From positions 1 through 64,000 of the forward strand of contig NZ_SUGA01000025.1 of the NCBI RefSeq assembly GCF_004963255.1: a stretch of DNA of 64,000 nucleotides. Reading direction: 5' to 3'. Source of the stretch: Mesorhizobium sp. GTDB taxonomy: Bacteria; Pseudomonadota; Alphaproteobacteria; Rhizobiales; Rhizobiaceae. This document shows, piece after piece, positions 1 to 9,210 of the stretch. The first letter of the stretch is position 1, and the number at the start of each line of letters is the position of its first letter. The notes under the pieces are model-generated. The model had not been told where the DNA came from. It was given only the letters and a program-made list of their open reading frames with translations, and made no database searches. The position numbers and the translations under genes are program-made.

Positions 1-80
1 AAAACGCCCATCTGCCTCGTGCGCTAAATATCGGCTCCCGTGCAAAACCCTCACAGGGGGAGAAGGGAAAGCGCTCCGCC

Positions 81-1106
81 TCAATCGCTCTCTCTTGCGA
101 CCAGCTCCAGCGGCCAGACCTCGCGGATGATGCGTGTGCCTTCGGGACCGGCGAAAGCCGGGAGCGAGGCGAGCAGCATCTCGGCCAGCCGCCGGCCCAT
201 CGGCTCCAGCGACGGTCGGAAGGCGGTCAGCGCCGGCGAGAAGTAGCGGCAGAGCGGCGTGTCGACGATGACGATCACCGCGATGTCGTGGCCCGGCCTG
301 ATGCCCATCTCGGCCAGCGCCTTGCAGCCGCCGAGCGCCATGGCGTCATTGTTGAAGATGATGGCTGTCGGCCGGTCCTTGGAGAGCATCACGTGCGGCG
401 TCACCTGATAGCCGCCAGTCTCGTTGATGAAGCCGTCGGCGATCAGGCCAGGGTCGACTTCGATGCCGTGCCGCTTCAGCGCCTTGCGATAGCCGTCGAG
501 GAACAGGTAGCCGAAGTTGAGATCGAGCGAAGGGCGGATGGCGGCAATGCGTCGGTGGCCGCGCGCGACCAGCCGGTCGACAGCTTCCTCACCCGCCCTT
601 TCGAAATCGATATCGAGCGACGGATAGGTGTCGCCGCCGGATTGGCTTCGGCCAAGCGTGGCGAAGGGAAAGCCGGCCTTGCTGAGATAGTCGATCCGAT
701 CGTCTTCCCGCCGTGTATTGGCCAACACGACCGCGTCGGCCCGCCGCGTCTCAACCACGCGGCGCAGCCTCTCCGGCTGATATTGACCAGGCTCGCCCAT
801 GACGACCATCAGATCGAGGTCGCTTTCGGCAAGCCGCGCCTGCAGACCGGTCAGGAACGGGATGAAGAACGGCTCGCCATATTGCTGGTCACCCGGATGC
901 GGCTGCAGCATGAAGGCGATCGAATGGGTAGCGCCTTTCCTCAGGCTGCGGCCGGACTGGTTGGGCGAATAGTTCAGCGTCCTGGCCGCCTCCAGCACGC
1001 GCTGGCGCGTCTCCGCGTTGACATCGGCGCGGCCGTTCAGCGCGCGCGACACGGTGCCGATCGAAATGTTCAGGTGACGCGCGAGATCGTGGATGCTGGA
1101 CGCCAA
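81..1106 (-). CDS. LacI-family transcriptional regulator
   Basis: A LacI/GalR-type repressor of 341 residues. The N-terminal helix-turn-helix starts immediately (SIHDLARHLNISIGTVSRAL) with the hinge helix after it, followed by a periplasmic-binding-protein-like effector domain. I place the start at the TTG at 1106 because a GGGGAGA ribosome site lies about eight bases upstream and this puts the HTH at the N-terminus, as is normal for the family; an upstream ATG at 1193 would add 29 atypical residues. It is transcribed away from the dehydrogenase/ABC-transporter genes at 1304-6290, and two palindromic LacI-type operators lie in the shared intergenic region, so it most likely controls that operon and itself. 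The effector sugar cannot be read from the sequence. Confidence 0.9.
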   Translation of the reverse strand: MASSIHDLARHLNISIGTVSRALNGRADVNAETRQRVLEAARTLNYSPNQSGRSLRKGATHSIAFMLQPHPGDQQYGEPFFIPFLTGLQARLAESDLDLMVVMGEPGQYQPERLRRVVETRRADAVVLANTRREDDRIDYLSKAGFPFATLGRSQSGGDTYPSLDIDFERAGEEAVDRLVARGHRRIAAIRPSLDLNFGYLFLDGYRKALKRHGIEVDPGLIADGFINETGGYQVTPHVMLSKDRPTAIIFNNDAMALGGCKALAEMGIRPGHDIAVIVIVDTPLCRYFSPALTAFRPSLEPMGRRLAEMLLASLPAFAGPEGTRIIREVWPLELVARESD

Positions 1107-1215
1107 GGCCGGTTCTCCCCATGTCTTCGCTAGCACCGGCCGCCCTTCAGGCCAAGCAGTGGGTGTCGATTTTCGCGAGCGGGTGATTGACATTCTAGGC
1201 CATCGGGTGTGTTCT

Positions 1216-1244
1216 CGTAAACGTTTACGGAAAAACGTTTACGG
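1216..1244. promoter_or_regulatory. Paired LacI-family operators
   Basis: A perfect 14-bp palindrome, CGTAAACGTTTACG, lies at 1216-1229. A second copy of its core, AAACGTTTACGG, lies at 1233-1244, with the two centres about 14 bp apart. The central CG with flanking AAA/TTT is the classic LacI/GalR operator pattern. The site lies between the divergent repressor gene and the Gfo/Idh gene, so it can act on both promoters. That this repressor binds here is inference. Confidence 0.85.
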
Positions 1245-1303
1245 TGATACCGGAAATGCCGTGACACTCGGACTGGAGGGGCCGAGCGGAGGAGGAGCGC
1301 TGG

Positions 1304-2335
1304 ATGATGAAGGTCGTCCTGGTCGGGTGCGGAGCCATGAGCAGGCAGTGGCTCGATGCCGCAAGGCAGATCGACGGGCTCGCCATTGCCGGCCTGGTCG
1401 ACCTCGATGCCGAACGGGCGCAGACGAGAGCGCGCGAATACGATCTCAGCAACGCCGTCATCGGCACCAGCCTCGACGCCGTCCTCGACGAGACGAAACC
1501 CGACGCCGTGTTCGACGTCGTGGTTCCGGCGGCACGTCGCGAGGTTGCGCTTTCTGCCTTTGCCCATCATTGCCATCTGCTGACCGAAAAGCCGCTGGCC
1601 GACAGCCCCGAAAATGCGCGGGCCATCATCGCGGCGGCGCGCCAGGCCGGGCGCGTCCATGCCGTCGTCCAGAACCGGCGCTATGTCGCCAATGTCAGGC
1701 GGATCAGGCGCTTCCTCGACTCCGGTGCCATCGGCAAGCCGACCAGCATCCATGCCGATTTCTTCATCGCGCCGCATTTCGGCGGCTTTCGCGAGGAGAT
1801 GGACCATGTGCTTTTGCTCGACATGGCGATCCACACCTTCGACGCCGCCCGCTACATGGTCGCCGGCGAGCCGGCCAGCGTTTATTGCCAGGAATGGGAG
1901 CCGGCCAGTTCGTGGTACCGGCAGGGCTCGTCGGCCAGCGCCGTCTTCGACCTCGGCGGCGGCAAGGTCTTCACCTATGCCGGCTCCTGGTGCGCCGACG
2001 GTTTCCGCACCAGCTGGGAGGGCAGCTGGCGCATCGTCGCCGAGCGCGGCAGCCTTTTGTGGGACGGCCATGACGGGCTGAAGGCGGAGGTGGTTGCGTC
2101 GGGCCGCGACGGTATCATCGACAAGACGCATTCAATCGAGGTGCCGGCGCTCGACCCAGCCGACCGCGTCGGCGGACATCTCGGCATCATCCAGGATTTC
2201 ATGCGCGCGATCGAAACCGGCACCGAGCCGGAGACCCGCGGCGTCGACAATATCAAAAGCCTCGCCATGGTCTTCGGCGCGATCGAAAGCGCGGAGACCG
2301 GACGGCGCGTGGCGATCGCGACCCAGGAAGGATGA
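1304..2335 (+). CDS. Gfo/Idh/MocA-family oxidoreductase
   Basis: An NAD(P)-dependent sugar or polyol dehydrogenase of the Gfo/Idh/MocA family, 343 residues. The N-terminal Rossmann fold has VLVGCGAMS near residues 5-13, the conserved TEKPLA motif lies near residue 97, and the C-terminal domain carries the HTFD segment. A GGAGGAGGAG ribosome site precedes the tandem ATG ATG at 1304/1307, and either could be used. It is the first gene of the LacI-controlled operon and overlaps the isomerase gene by four bases (ATGA), indicating translational coupling. Members oxidise inositols, glucosides, 1,5-anhydrosugars and similar compounds; the substrate here cannot be assigned. Confidence 0.88.
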   Translation: MMKVVLVGCGAMSRQWLDAARQIDGLAIAGLVDLDAERAQTRAREYDLSNAVIGTSLDAVLDETKPDAVFDVVVPAARREVALSAFAHHCHLLTEKPLADSPENARAIIAAARQAGRVHAVVQNRRYVANVRRIRRFLDSGAIGKPTSIHADFFIAPHFGGFREEMDHVLLLDMAIHTFDAARYMVAGEPASVYCQEWEPASSWYRQGSSASAVFDLGGGKVFTYAGSWCADGFRTSWEGSWRIVAERGSLLWDGHDGLKAEVVASGRDGIIDKTHSIEVPALDPADRVGGHLGIIQDFMRAIETGTEPETRGVDNIKSLAMVFGAIESAETGRRVAIATQEG

Positions 2336-3243
2336 CGATGCCGAACCCGCTTCTCGATATCAGGATCGGCACCATGGTGCGGGCAAATCTCGACGATCCG
2401 GCCGCCTACGTAAAACAGATTCTGCCGCTTGGCTTCGAGAGCATCCAGCCTTTCTTCTGGCAGACGTTGGGCGGCAAGGACCTGAAGCGCCTCGCCGGCG
2501 AAATCCGTGACGCGATCGGTGATGCGGACGTCACCGTGTCGTCGCTCGGCGTGTTCGGCAATCCGCTCGAAAGCGGCGAGGTCGATCGCGGCGTGCTCGC
2601 GGCCTGGGAGACGGTGATCGACAACGCGCATCTGTTCGGCACTTCGATGGTCTGCGGCTTCACCGGCCGCCTGCGCGGCAAGAAGCTCACCGACAGCCTG
2701 CCGCGCTTCCGCGAGGTGTGGGGGCCGCTCGCCAAACGCGCCGCCGACAAGGGCGTGCGCATCGCCTTCGAGAACTGCGCCATGGACGGCAACTGGGCGA
2801 GCGGCGACTGGAACATCGCGCACAACCCGGACGCCTGGGAGCTGATGTTCAACGAAGTGCCGGATGAGAACCTCGGCCTCGAATGGGAGCCCTGCCACCA
2901 GCTCGTCTACCTGATCGACCCGATCCCGCAGATCCGCAAATGGGCGCCGCGCATCTTCCATGTCCATGGCAAGGACGCGACGGTGCGCTGGGACGTGATC
3001 CGCGAGCATGGCGTGTTCGGCCGCCTGCCTTTCGTGCAGATGCGCACGCCGGGCTTTGGCGACAGCGACTGGACGCGCGTGATCAGCGAATTGCGGCTGG
3101 CCGGCTACAAGGGCGCCATCGACATCGAGGGCTGGCACGACCCGGTCTATCGCGGCGACCTGGAGATCACCGGCCAAGTCCGGGCGCTGGAATATCTCAA
3201 GCAATGCCGGGGAGGGAACAGCTACCTGCCCAATCCGGCTTGA
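2332..3243 (+). CDS. Sugar phosphate isomerase/epimerase (AP endonuclease 2-like TIM barrel)
   Basis: A 303-residue xylose-isomerase-like TIM barrel protein. Visible family features are metal-binding acidic residues in FENCAMDGNW and LGLEWEPCH, a VHGKD strand near the middle and DIEGWHDP near the C-terminus. These enzymes isomerise or epimerise keto sugars or dehydrate inososes with a divalent metal. Starting at 2332 overlaps the dehydrogenase gene by ATGA; an ATG two codons later is also possible. The pairing of a Gfo/Idh enzyme, an isomerase and an ABC importer points to uptake and oxidation/isomerisation of one sugar or polyol, but not to which one. Confidence 0.85.
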   Translation: MTMPNPLLDIRIGTMVRANLDDPAAYVKQILPLGFESIQPFFWQTLGGKDLKRLAGEIRDAIGDADVTVSSLGVFGNPLESGEVDRGVLAAWETVIDNAHLFGTSMVCGFTGRLRGKKLTDSLPRFREVWGPLAKRAADKGVRIAFENCAMDGNWASGDWNIAHNPDAWELMFNEVPDENLGLEWEPCHQLVYLIDPIPQIRKWAPRIFHVHGKDATVRWDVIREHGVFGRLPFVQMRTPGFGDSDWTRVISELRLAGYKGAIDIEGWHDPVYRGDLEITGQVRALEYLKQCRGGNSYLPNPA

Positions 3244-3264
3244 GTACTGGCCGACTTGAGTGCC

Positions 3265-3285
3265 GGCCGGCGGGAGGAGCCGGCC
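3265..3285 (+). promoter_or_regulatory. Intercistronic GC hairpin before the binding-protein gene
   Basis: GGCCGGC (3265-3271) and GCCGGCC (3279-3285) form a perfect 7-bp stem with a 7-base loop in the 98-bp gap between the isomerase and binding-protein genes. There is no T-run, so it is more likely an mRNA processing or stability element than a terminator. Confidence 0.5.
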
Positions 3286-3341
3286 GATCCAAATCATTGT
3301 CGAAACCCTCCATCGCGAGGGACCAAAAGGGAGGAACGTGC

Positions 3342-4349
3342 ATGAGCATCACGACCAGAAGGACTGTTCTGCGCTCGACCGTCGTGGCGGCCGCCACGGC
3401 GCTCTGCGCCTCGATTTCCACTCTGCCGGCAAAGGCGCTTGACGCCCAATGGTGCAAGGACGTCCACATCCGCTTCTTCGTCGGCGGCGCCGAGGGCGAC
3501 GCCTTCGGCACGATCGTCTACAATGGCGCCAAGCAGGCGGCGGCCGATCTCGGGCCGAAGGTCGACTACATCTTTTCCGGCTGGGACGTCGAAAAGATGG
3601 TGCAGCAATTGCGCGAGGCGGTCGCCGTCAAGCCGCAGGGCATCGCCATGATGGGTCATCCGGGCGACGCCGCGATCATGCCGCTGGCCGAACAGGCGCA
3701 TAAGGACGGCATCAAGATGATGTACCAGAACGTTCCGGTGCCGACAGTGGTGGCGGCGTTCGGCGGCGGTTATGTCGGCGCGCAGCAGGAGCAGCAAGGG
3801 CGCGCGCTCGGCGCCGAGGCGTTCAAGCTGGCCGGGCTGAAGGCCGGCGACAAGGCGATCATGATCGGCCCGTTCGAGAACGAGAGCCGCGGCGCGCGCG
3901 AGCGTGGGACCGTCGCCGCGCTGAAGGAGGCCGGCGTCGACGTCGTTCAAATCAATTCACAAACCGAATGGGCAGCCGATCCCAATCTCGCGATTCCGCC
4001 GATCACTGCGGCGCTGCTCAACAATCCCGGCGTCAAGGCGGTCGGCTATCCCGGCGGGCAGATGCTCGGCAATGTCGCCACCTACATGCAGGCGGCGGGC
4101 AGGAAGCCCGGCGACATCTTCAATTTCGGCTTCGACACCAGCCCGCAGATCGTCGAGGCCTTCAAGGGCGGCTGGGTGCAACTGACGGCCGACCAGCAGC
4201 CGTTCATGCAAGGCTATCTGCCGATCCTCAGTCTCTGCCAGCAGGTGGTGCTCGGTCTTGCGCCCATGAATATCGACACCGGCGCCGGCTTCGTCACGCC
4301 GCAGAACTACGAGATCGTCTCAGAGCTCGCCAAGCAGGCGCTGCGCTGA
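3342..4349 (+). CDS. Sugar ABC transporter substrate-binding protein
   Basis: A periplasmic binding protein of the ribose/galactose type (Peripla_BP_4), 335 residues. The N-terminus (MSITTRRTVLRST) has a twin-arginine-like motif before a hydrophobic, Ala-rich segment ending near PAKALDA, so export by Tat is plausible. The mature part begins with a first strand and a GDAFG loop typical of sugar binders. A GGGAGGAAC ribosome site precedes the ATG at 3342. Hairpins lie on both sides of the gene, fitting the usual need for excess binding protein relative to the membrane components encoded downstream. Confidence 0.9.
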   Translation: MSITTRRTVLRSTVVAAATALCASISTLPAKALDAQWCKDVHIRFFVGGAEGDAFGTIVYNGAKQAAADLGPKVDYIFSGWDVEKMVQQLREAVAVKPQGIAMMGHPGDAAIMPLAEQAHKDGIKMMYQNVPVPTVVAAFGGGYVGAQQEQQGRALGAEAFKLAGLKAGDKAIMIGPFENESRGARERGTVAALKEAGVDVVQINSQTEWAADPNLAIPPITAALLNNPGVKAVGYPGGQMLGNVATYMQAAGRKPGDIFNFGFDTSPQIVEAFKGGWVQLTADQQPFMQGYLPILSLCQQVVLGLAPMNIDTGAGFVTPQNYEIVSELAKQALR

Positions 4350-4358
4350 CCTCCCAGG

Positions 4359-4387
4359 CCGCCGGCCGGACCCAACCCGGCCGGCGG
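4359..4387 (+). promoter_or_regulatory. Strong intercistronic hairpin after the binding-protein gene
   Basis: A perfect 11-bp inverted repeat, CCGCCGGCCGG (4359-4369) and CCGGCCGGCGG (4377-4387), with a 7-base loop starts ten bases after the binding-protein stop codon. It lacks a T-run. In other ABC operons such hairpins protect the upstream message or reduce read-through, giving more binding protein than ATPase and permease; that role here is inferred. Confidence 0.6.
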
Positions 4388-4437
4388 GACCGCCTGCGGA
4401 CGAGGCAGGCATAACAGACAATTCAAGCGAGGATCGC

Positions 4438-5231
<794 letters not shown>

Positions 5232-5235
<4 letters not shown>

Positions 5236-6290
5236 GCAAGGCGATGGAACCCGATCTGCAATCTCCTCTGGGAAGGGCAGGCGGCCAGATGACCAAGAAG
5301 GCCGCCAAGGAATGGAGCCATCCCTCCGACAATTGGCTGCGCGGCTTCGTGCTCGACAACCGCGCTTCGCTCGGCACGCTCGCGGTGTTCATCGTCATGA
5401 TGGCGGTGTTCATGATCGCCAACCCGACCGTGTTCACAACCTGGTATCTCTACAGCTCGGTGCTGACGACGCTTCCCGTCGCGCTTTTCGTCGTCGTGCC
5501 TTTGGTCTTCGTCGTCACTTGCGGCGAGATCGACCTGTCGTTCCCGGCGACGATGGGCTTCGCCTCCTGGGTTTTTGCGCTGGTGGTGCAGGCGGGCTAC
5601 GATCCATTTCTTGGCATTGCAGCCGCGCTCATCACTGGCACGCTGCTCGGCTTCCTGGTCGGCTCGCTGGTCGTCTATGGCGGGCTGTCGTCGCTGATCG
5701 CCACGCTCGGCATGAACTTCCTGCTGCGCGGCCTGATCCAGATCATCAACGAGGGCAAGTCGACGGCGCTGACCAATCTGGCCAATAGCGCGGCCTACAA
5801 GATCTTCTCCAGCCAGATCTGGGGCATCCCGGTGCAGATCTTCTGGGCCATCGCCTTCGTCGTGTTCTCGGCGCTGCTCTTCAACCGGCATCGCTTCGGC
5901 GCGCAGGTCAAGGTGGTCGGCGACAATCCCGACAGCGCCAAGCAGATGGGCATCGACGTCAAGCTCGTGCGGGTGAAGGTGTTCGTCTTCACCGGCATAG
6001 GCGCCGCGATCGCCGGCACCTTCTCGGTGATGATCAACTTCACCTGGTGGCCGACGGCCGGCGACGGCTATCTGCTGCCGGTGCTTGCCTCGGTGTTCGT
6101 CGGCGGCACGCCGACCTGGGGCGGCATCGGCACCGTCGTCGGCGGCGCGATCGGCGCAGTCACCGTGTCATTCATCCAGACGGGCGTGGTGGCGGCGGGC
6201 CTCAGCGGCTTCTACGTCCAGTTTTTCAACGGGCTGATCATCATCCTGTCGCTGCTCGGCCATAAGTGGAACCAGGCAAGGTACAGGTGA
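5232..6290 (+). CDS. Sugar ABC transporter permease
   Basis: A 352-residue inner-membrane permease of the BPD_transp_2 (RbsC/FrcC) family. A hydrophilic N-terminus of about 50 residues is followed by eight to ten hydrophobic segments; GEIDLSFPA and the GGTPTWGG segment near the C-terminus are family hallmarks. The start codon overlaps the ATPase stop, so the two are probably translated in step. An in-frame ATG at 5244 is an alternative. The gene ends nine bases before the stop of the convergent helicase gene, with no obvious terminator between them. Confidence 0.9.
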
Positions 6291-6299
6291 GGAGGCCGA

Positions 6300-8972
6300 T
6301 TACACCGGCGCGACAAACCCGTCCAGCACGCGTTTCTGCCCCGCCTTGTCGAAGTCGATGGTGAGCTTGTTGCCTTCGATGGCCGCGATGTTGCCGTTGC
6401 CGAATTTCTGGTGGAAGACGCGGTCGCCGACATTGAAGGCCGATGGCGTGTCGGCGACGGATTTGGCGACCAGCTCGCCCTCGATGGTGCGGCCTTTCAC
6501 CGAGGTGCGACCGGCGCCGTAGCCGCTATCTGTTTCGCCATAGCCGATACGTTCGACCTGGTGGCCGGAGCGGGTGCCCCAGTTGCGGTCGGTCGCCTCG
6601 GTGCGGTTGGCCTGGGCGCGCTGCCAGCCGGGCGTGGCATAGGTGTTGGAGAAGCTGCCCTGGTCCTTGGCGCCGACATTGTCGAAGCGCGAGGCGCCGT
6701 ACGGGTTCTGCCGGCCGCCACCGCGTCCCGATGCAAAGGCGCCGCCACCATAGGGGTTGCCATAGCCGCCGTAGCTATTGCCGCCTTCGGCGATGTCGAT
6801 ATGGGTCTCCGGCAACTCGTCGACGAAGCGCGACGGGATGGTCGATTGCCATAGCCCGTGGATCTGACGGTTGGAGACGAACCAGATGTGCAGGTTCTTC
6901 TTCGCCCGCGTCAGGCCGACATAAGCGAGGCGGCGTTCTTCCTCCAGGCCGGAGCGGCCGCCTTCGTCCAGCGCGCGCTGATGCGGGAACAGGCCTTCCT
7001 CCCAGCCGGGGAGGAACACGGTCTCGAATTCGAGGCCCTTGGCCGAATGCAGCGTCATGATCGAGACGGCATCCTGCTCGGCATTCTGCTCGGCATCCAT
7101 GACCAGCGCGACATGCTCGAGGAAGGAGCGGAGCGATTCATACTCCTCCATCGAGCGGATCAGCTCCTTGAGGTTTTCCAACCGTCCAGGCGCCTCGGCC
7201 GAGCGGTCGTTCTTCCACATGTCGGTGTAGCCGCTCTCCTCCAGAATGGTCTCTGCGAGCTCGGTGTGCGGCTTCGTTTCCAGCGCTTTCTGCCAGCGTT
7301 CGAAATTGGCCGCGACCTCGCGTAGCGCTGCGCGCGGCTTCGGCTTCAACTCGTCGCTTTCGGCGAGCGTCGCCGCCGCCTCCAGCATCGGCACGCGCAT
7401 GGCGCGCGCGGTGTCGTGGATCTGGCGGATGGTGGCTTCGCCTAGCCCACGCTTCGGCACGTTAACGATGCGTTCGAAGGCAAGGTCGTCGCCGCCATTC
7501 GCGACGACGCGGAAGAAGGCCAGCGCGTCGCGGATTTCCAGGCGCTCGTAGAAGCGCGGGCCGCCGATGACGCGGTAGTTGAGGCCCAGCGTGATGAAGC
7601 GGTCTTCGAAGGCGCGCATCTGGAAGGACGCGCGGACGAGAATCGCCATGTCGTTGAGATTGTGCTTCTGCCGCTGGTAGGCCTCGATGGCGTCGCCGAC
7701 AGCGCGCGCCTCTTCCTCGGAGTCCCAGGCGGCATGGACATGCACCTTGTCGTCCTCGGGGTCGTCGCGGTCGGTGAACAGCGTCTTGCCGAAGCGGCCC
7801 TCATTGTGGGCGATGAGGTGGGATGCAGCGCCCAGGATATGCGCGGTGGAGCGATAGTTGCGCTCCAGCCTTATGATGGTGGCGCCCGGAAAATCCTTGT
7901 CGAAGCGCAGGATGTTGTCGACCTCGGCACCGCGCCAGCCGTAGATCGACTGGTCGTCGTCGCCGACGCAGCAAATATTCACGCTCACGGGCTGTTCCGC
8001 GCCTGCCGGCGCGGGCCCGACCCCTCTTTTTTGCTCGCCTTCGGCGTCGCGGGAGTGGCCTCGCAACGGCTCGGACGCCCGGTCGGGCTTGCGGCCTTCG
8101 GCCGAGTCGGAAGTCGCAGAGCGTCCCGCCTGGGGCCGCTGCGCCAGGAGCCGCAGCCACATGTACTGCGCGGTGTTGGTGTCCTGGTACTCGTCGACCA
8201 GTATGTATTTGAATTTGCGGTGGTATTCCTTCAGCACGTCCGGATAGGCGCGGAAGATGCGGATCGGGTGATAGAGCAGATCGCCGAAGTCGCAGGAATT
8301 CAGCGTCTGCAGCCGTTCCTGATAGGCCTTGTAGAGCTGACGGCCCTTGCCGTTGCCGAAGCTGCGCGCGTCGCCTTCCGGAATCTCGTCGGGGCCGAGG
8401 CCCTTGTTCTTCCAGTTGTCGAGCATCTGGGCGAAGGTCTTGGCCGGCCAGCGCTTGTCGTCCAGCCCTTCGGCCTGGATGAGCTGCTTGATCAGCCGCA
8501 CCACGTCGTCGGTGTCGAGGATGGTGAAATCCGATTTCAGCCCGGCAAGCTCGGCATGGCGCCGCAACAGCTTGACGCCGATCGAATGGAAGGTGCCGAG
8601 CCAGGGCATGCCCTCGACATTGCCTTCGCCGATCAGGTGGCCGATGCGCTGCTTCATCTCGCGCGCCGCCTTGTTGGTGAAGGTGACGGCGAGGATCTGC
8701 GAGGGGAAGGCCCTGCCGGTGGCAAGGATGTGGGCGATGCGGGTGGTGAGCACACGCGTCTTGCCGGTGCCAGCGCCGGCCAGCACCAGGACCGGGCCTT
8801 CGGTCGTCTCAACGGCGAGCCGCTGCTCCGGGTTCAGGCCCTTCAGATAATCGGGCGCGCTGTTCTGCCCGCTGCGCGCCGCCATGGCGCGCGCGGCTAT
8901 GCCGGACGGGGCCGCAGCGGGCCGCGCATTCGGTTCATCGAAAAAAGGCATGTCTTCGGAAAAGCCCGACAT
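6300..8972 (-). CDS. uvrD: UvrD/PcrA-family ATP-dependent DNA helicase
   Basis: A superfamily 1A helicase of 890 residues that unwinds DNA in repair and replication. Visible motifs are Walker A AGAGTGKT (65-72), TFTNKAA (98-104), VDEYQDTN (259-266), GDDDQSIYGWRG (337-348) and LMTLHSAKGLE-like motif V/VI segments, with a Gly/Asn/Tyr-rich tail before a C-terminal domain resembling the RNA-polymerase-binding tail of PcrA. I chose the ATG at 8972 because residues upstream of it are not helicase-like and include an interspersed repeat. Residues of about 281-330 form a charged, low-complexity insertion between the DEYQD and GDDDQ motifs, where PcrA has only a few residues; it is listed separately. 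Confidence 0.92.
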   Translation of the reverse strand: MSGFSEDMPFFDEPNARPAAAPSGIAARAMAARSGQNSAPDYLKGLNPEQRLAVETTEGPVLVLAGAGTGKTRVLTTRIAHILATGRAFPSQILAVTFTNKAAREMKQRIGHLIGEGNVEGMPWLGTFHSIGVKLLRRHAELAGLKSDFTILDTDDVVRLIKQLIQAEGLDDKRWPAKTFAQMLDNWKNKGLGPDEIPEGDARSFGNGKGRQLYKAYQERLQTLNSCDFGDLLYHPIRIFRAYPDVLKEYHRKFKYILVDEYQDTNTAQYMWLRLLAQRPQAGRSATSDSAEGRKPDRASEPLRGHSRDAEGEQKRGVGPAPAGAEQPVSVNICCVGDDDQSIYGWRGAEVDNILRFDKDFPGATIIRLERNYRSTAHILGAASHLIAHNEGRFGKTLFTDRDDPEDDKVHVHAAWDSEEEARAVGDAIEAYQRQKHNLNDMAILVRASFQMRAFEDRFITLGLNYRVIGGPRFYERLEIRDALAFFRVVANGGDDLAFERIVNVPKRGLGEATIRQIHDTARAMRVPMLEAAATLAESDELKPKPRAALREVAANFERWQKALETKPHTELAETILEESGYTDMWKNDRSAEAPGRLENLKELIRSMEEYESLRSFLEHVALVMDAEQNAEQDAVSIMTLHSAKGLEFETVFLPGWEEGLFPHQRALDEGGRSGLEEERRLAYVGLTRAKKNLHIWFVSNRQIHGLWQSTIPSRFVDELPETHIDIAEGGNSYGGYGNPYGGGAFASGRGGGRQNPYGASRFDNVGAKDQGSFSNTYATPGWQRAQANRTEATDRNWGTRSGHQVERIGYGETDSGYGAGRTSVKGRTIEGELVAKSVADTPSAFNVGDRVFHQKFGNGNIAAIEGNKLTIDFDKAGQKRVLDGFVAPV
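7983..8132 (-). repeat. In-frame insertion within the helicase gene, candidate intragenic repeat
   Basis: About 150 bp encode roughly 50 extra residues (281-330) rich in Arg, Ser, Glu and Gly, including SATSDSAEGRKPDRASEP. The segment interrupts an otherwise conserved stretch between the Walker B and motif III regions. The DNA contains short hairpins (GCGCC/GGCGC and GGCC-TTC-GGCC). Its composition and in-frame length suggest a small palindromic element captured in a coding region. No second copy is present in this window, so its repeat nature is a hypothesis. Confidence 0.45.
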
Positions 8973-9135
8973 CGCCCCCGAATGTAGTGATTCGGCAGCG
9001 AAAGACCAGAACTGTCTACGTTTTGTTCTAGTTTCGCGTGTCCAGGGCCAACTTGACAGCCGGAGCGGGTGAGGGGAAAGCTGCCAGCAGGGCGGGGCCT
9101 GTCGCATCCCGCAAGCTGCTCTATCTTGTTTGACG

Positions 9136-9180
9136 CAGTTCCGGACGGAAAGACGCTTCACGCTTTTTCTGGAATTGCTT
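9136..9180. repeat. 45-bp interspersed repeat, copy 1
   Basis: This stretch matches 17245-17289 at 39 of 45 positions. Imperfect terminal inverted repeats, related to CAATTCC and GGAATTG, frame a core resembling ACGGAAA...CGCTTCAC. It lies in the gap between the helicase and glucose dehydrogenase genes, 30 bp before the dehydrogenase start. Two copies in one window point to a genome-wide small repeat family. Confidence 0.75.
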
Positions 9181-9210
9181 GATGCGCGCAACAGTCGAAG
9201 GAGCACCGTC

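Noticed and set aside
1975..3297. Long minus-strand open frame opposite the dehydrogenase and isomerase genes
   Set aside because: It is rich in Arg/Ala/His/Asp from the complement of high-GC codons, has no recognisable domain and lies wholly over two convincing plus-strand genes.
8973..9040. SOS (LexA) box upstream of the UvrD gene
   Set aside because: AGAAC and GTTCT occur as an inverted pair with a 12-bp gap. The alphaproteobacterial LexA site is a GTTC-N7-GTTC direct repeat, which is absent.
9130..9210. Upstream TTG start giving a longer glucose dehydrogenase
   Set aside because: The extra 27 residues are a translation of the interspersed repeat at 9136-9180, and the TTG at 9211 has a good ribosome site.
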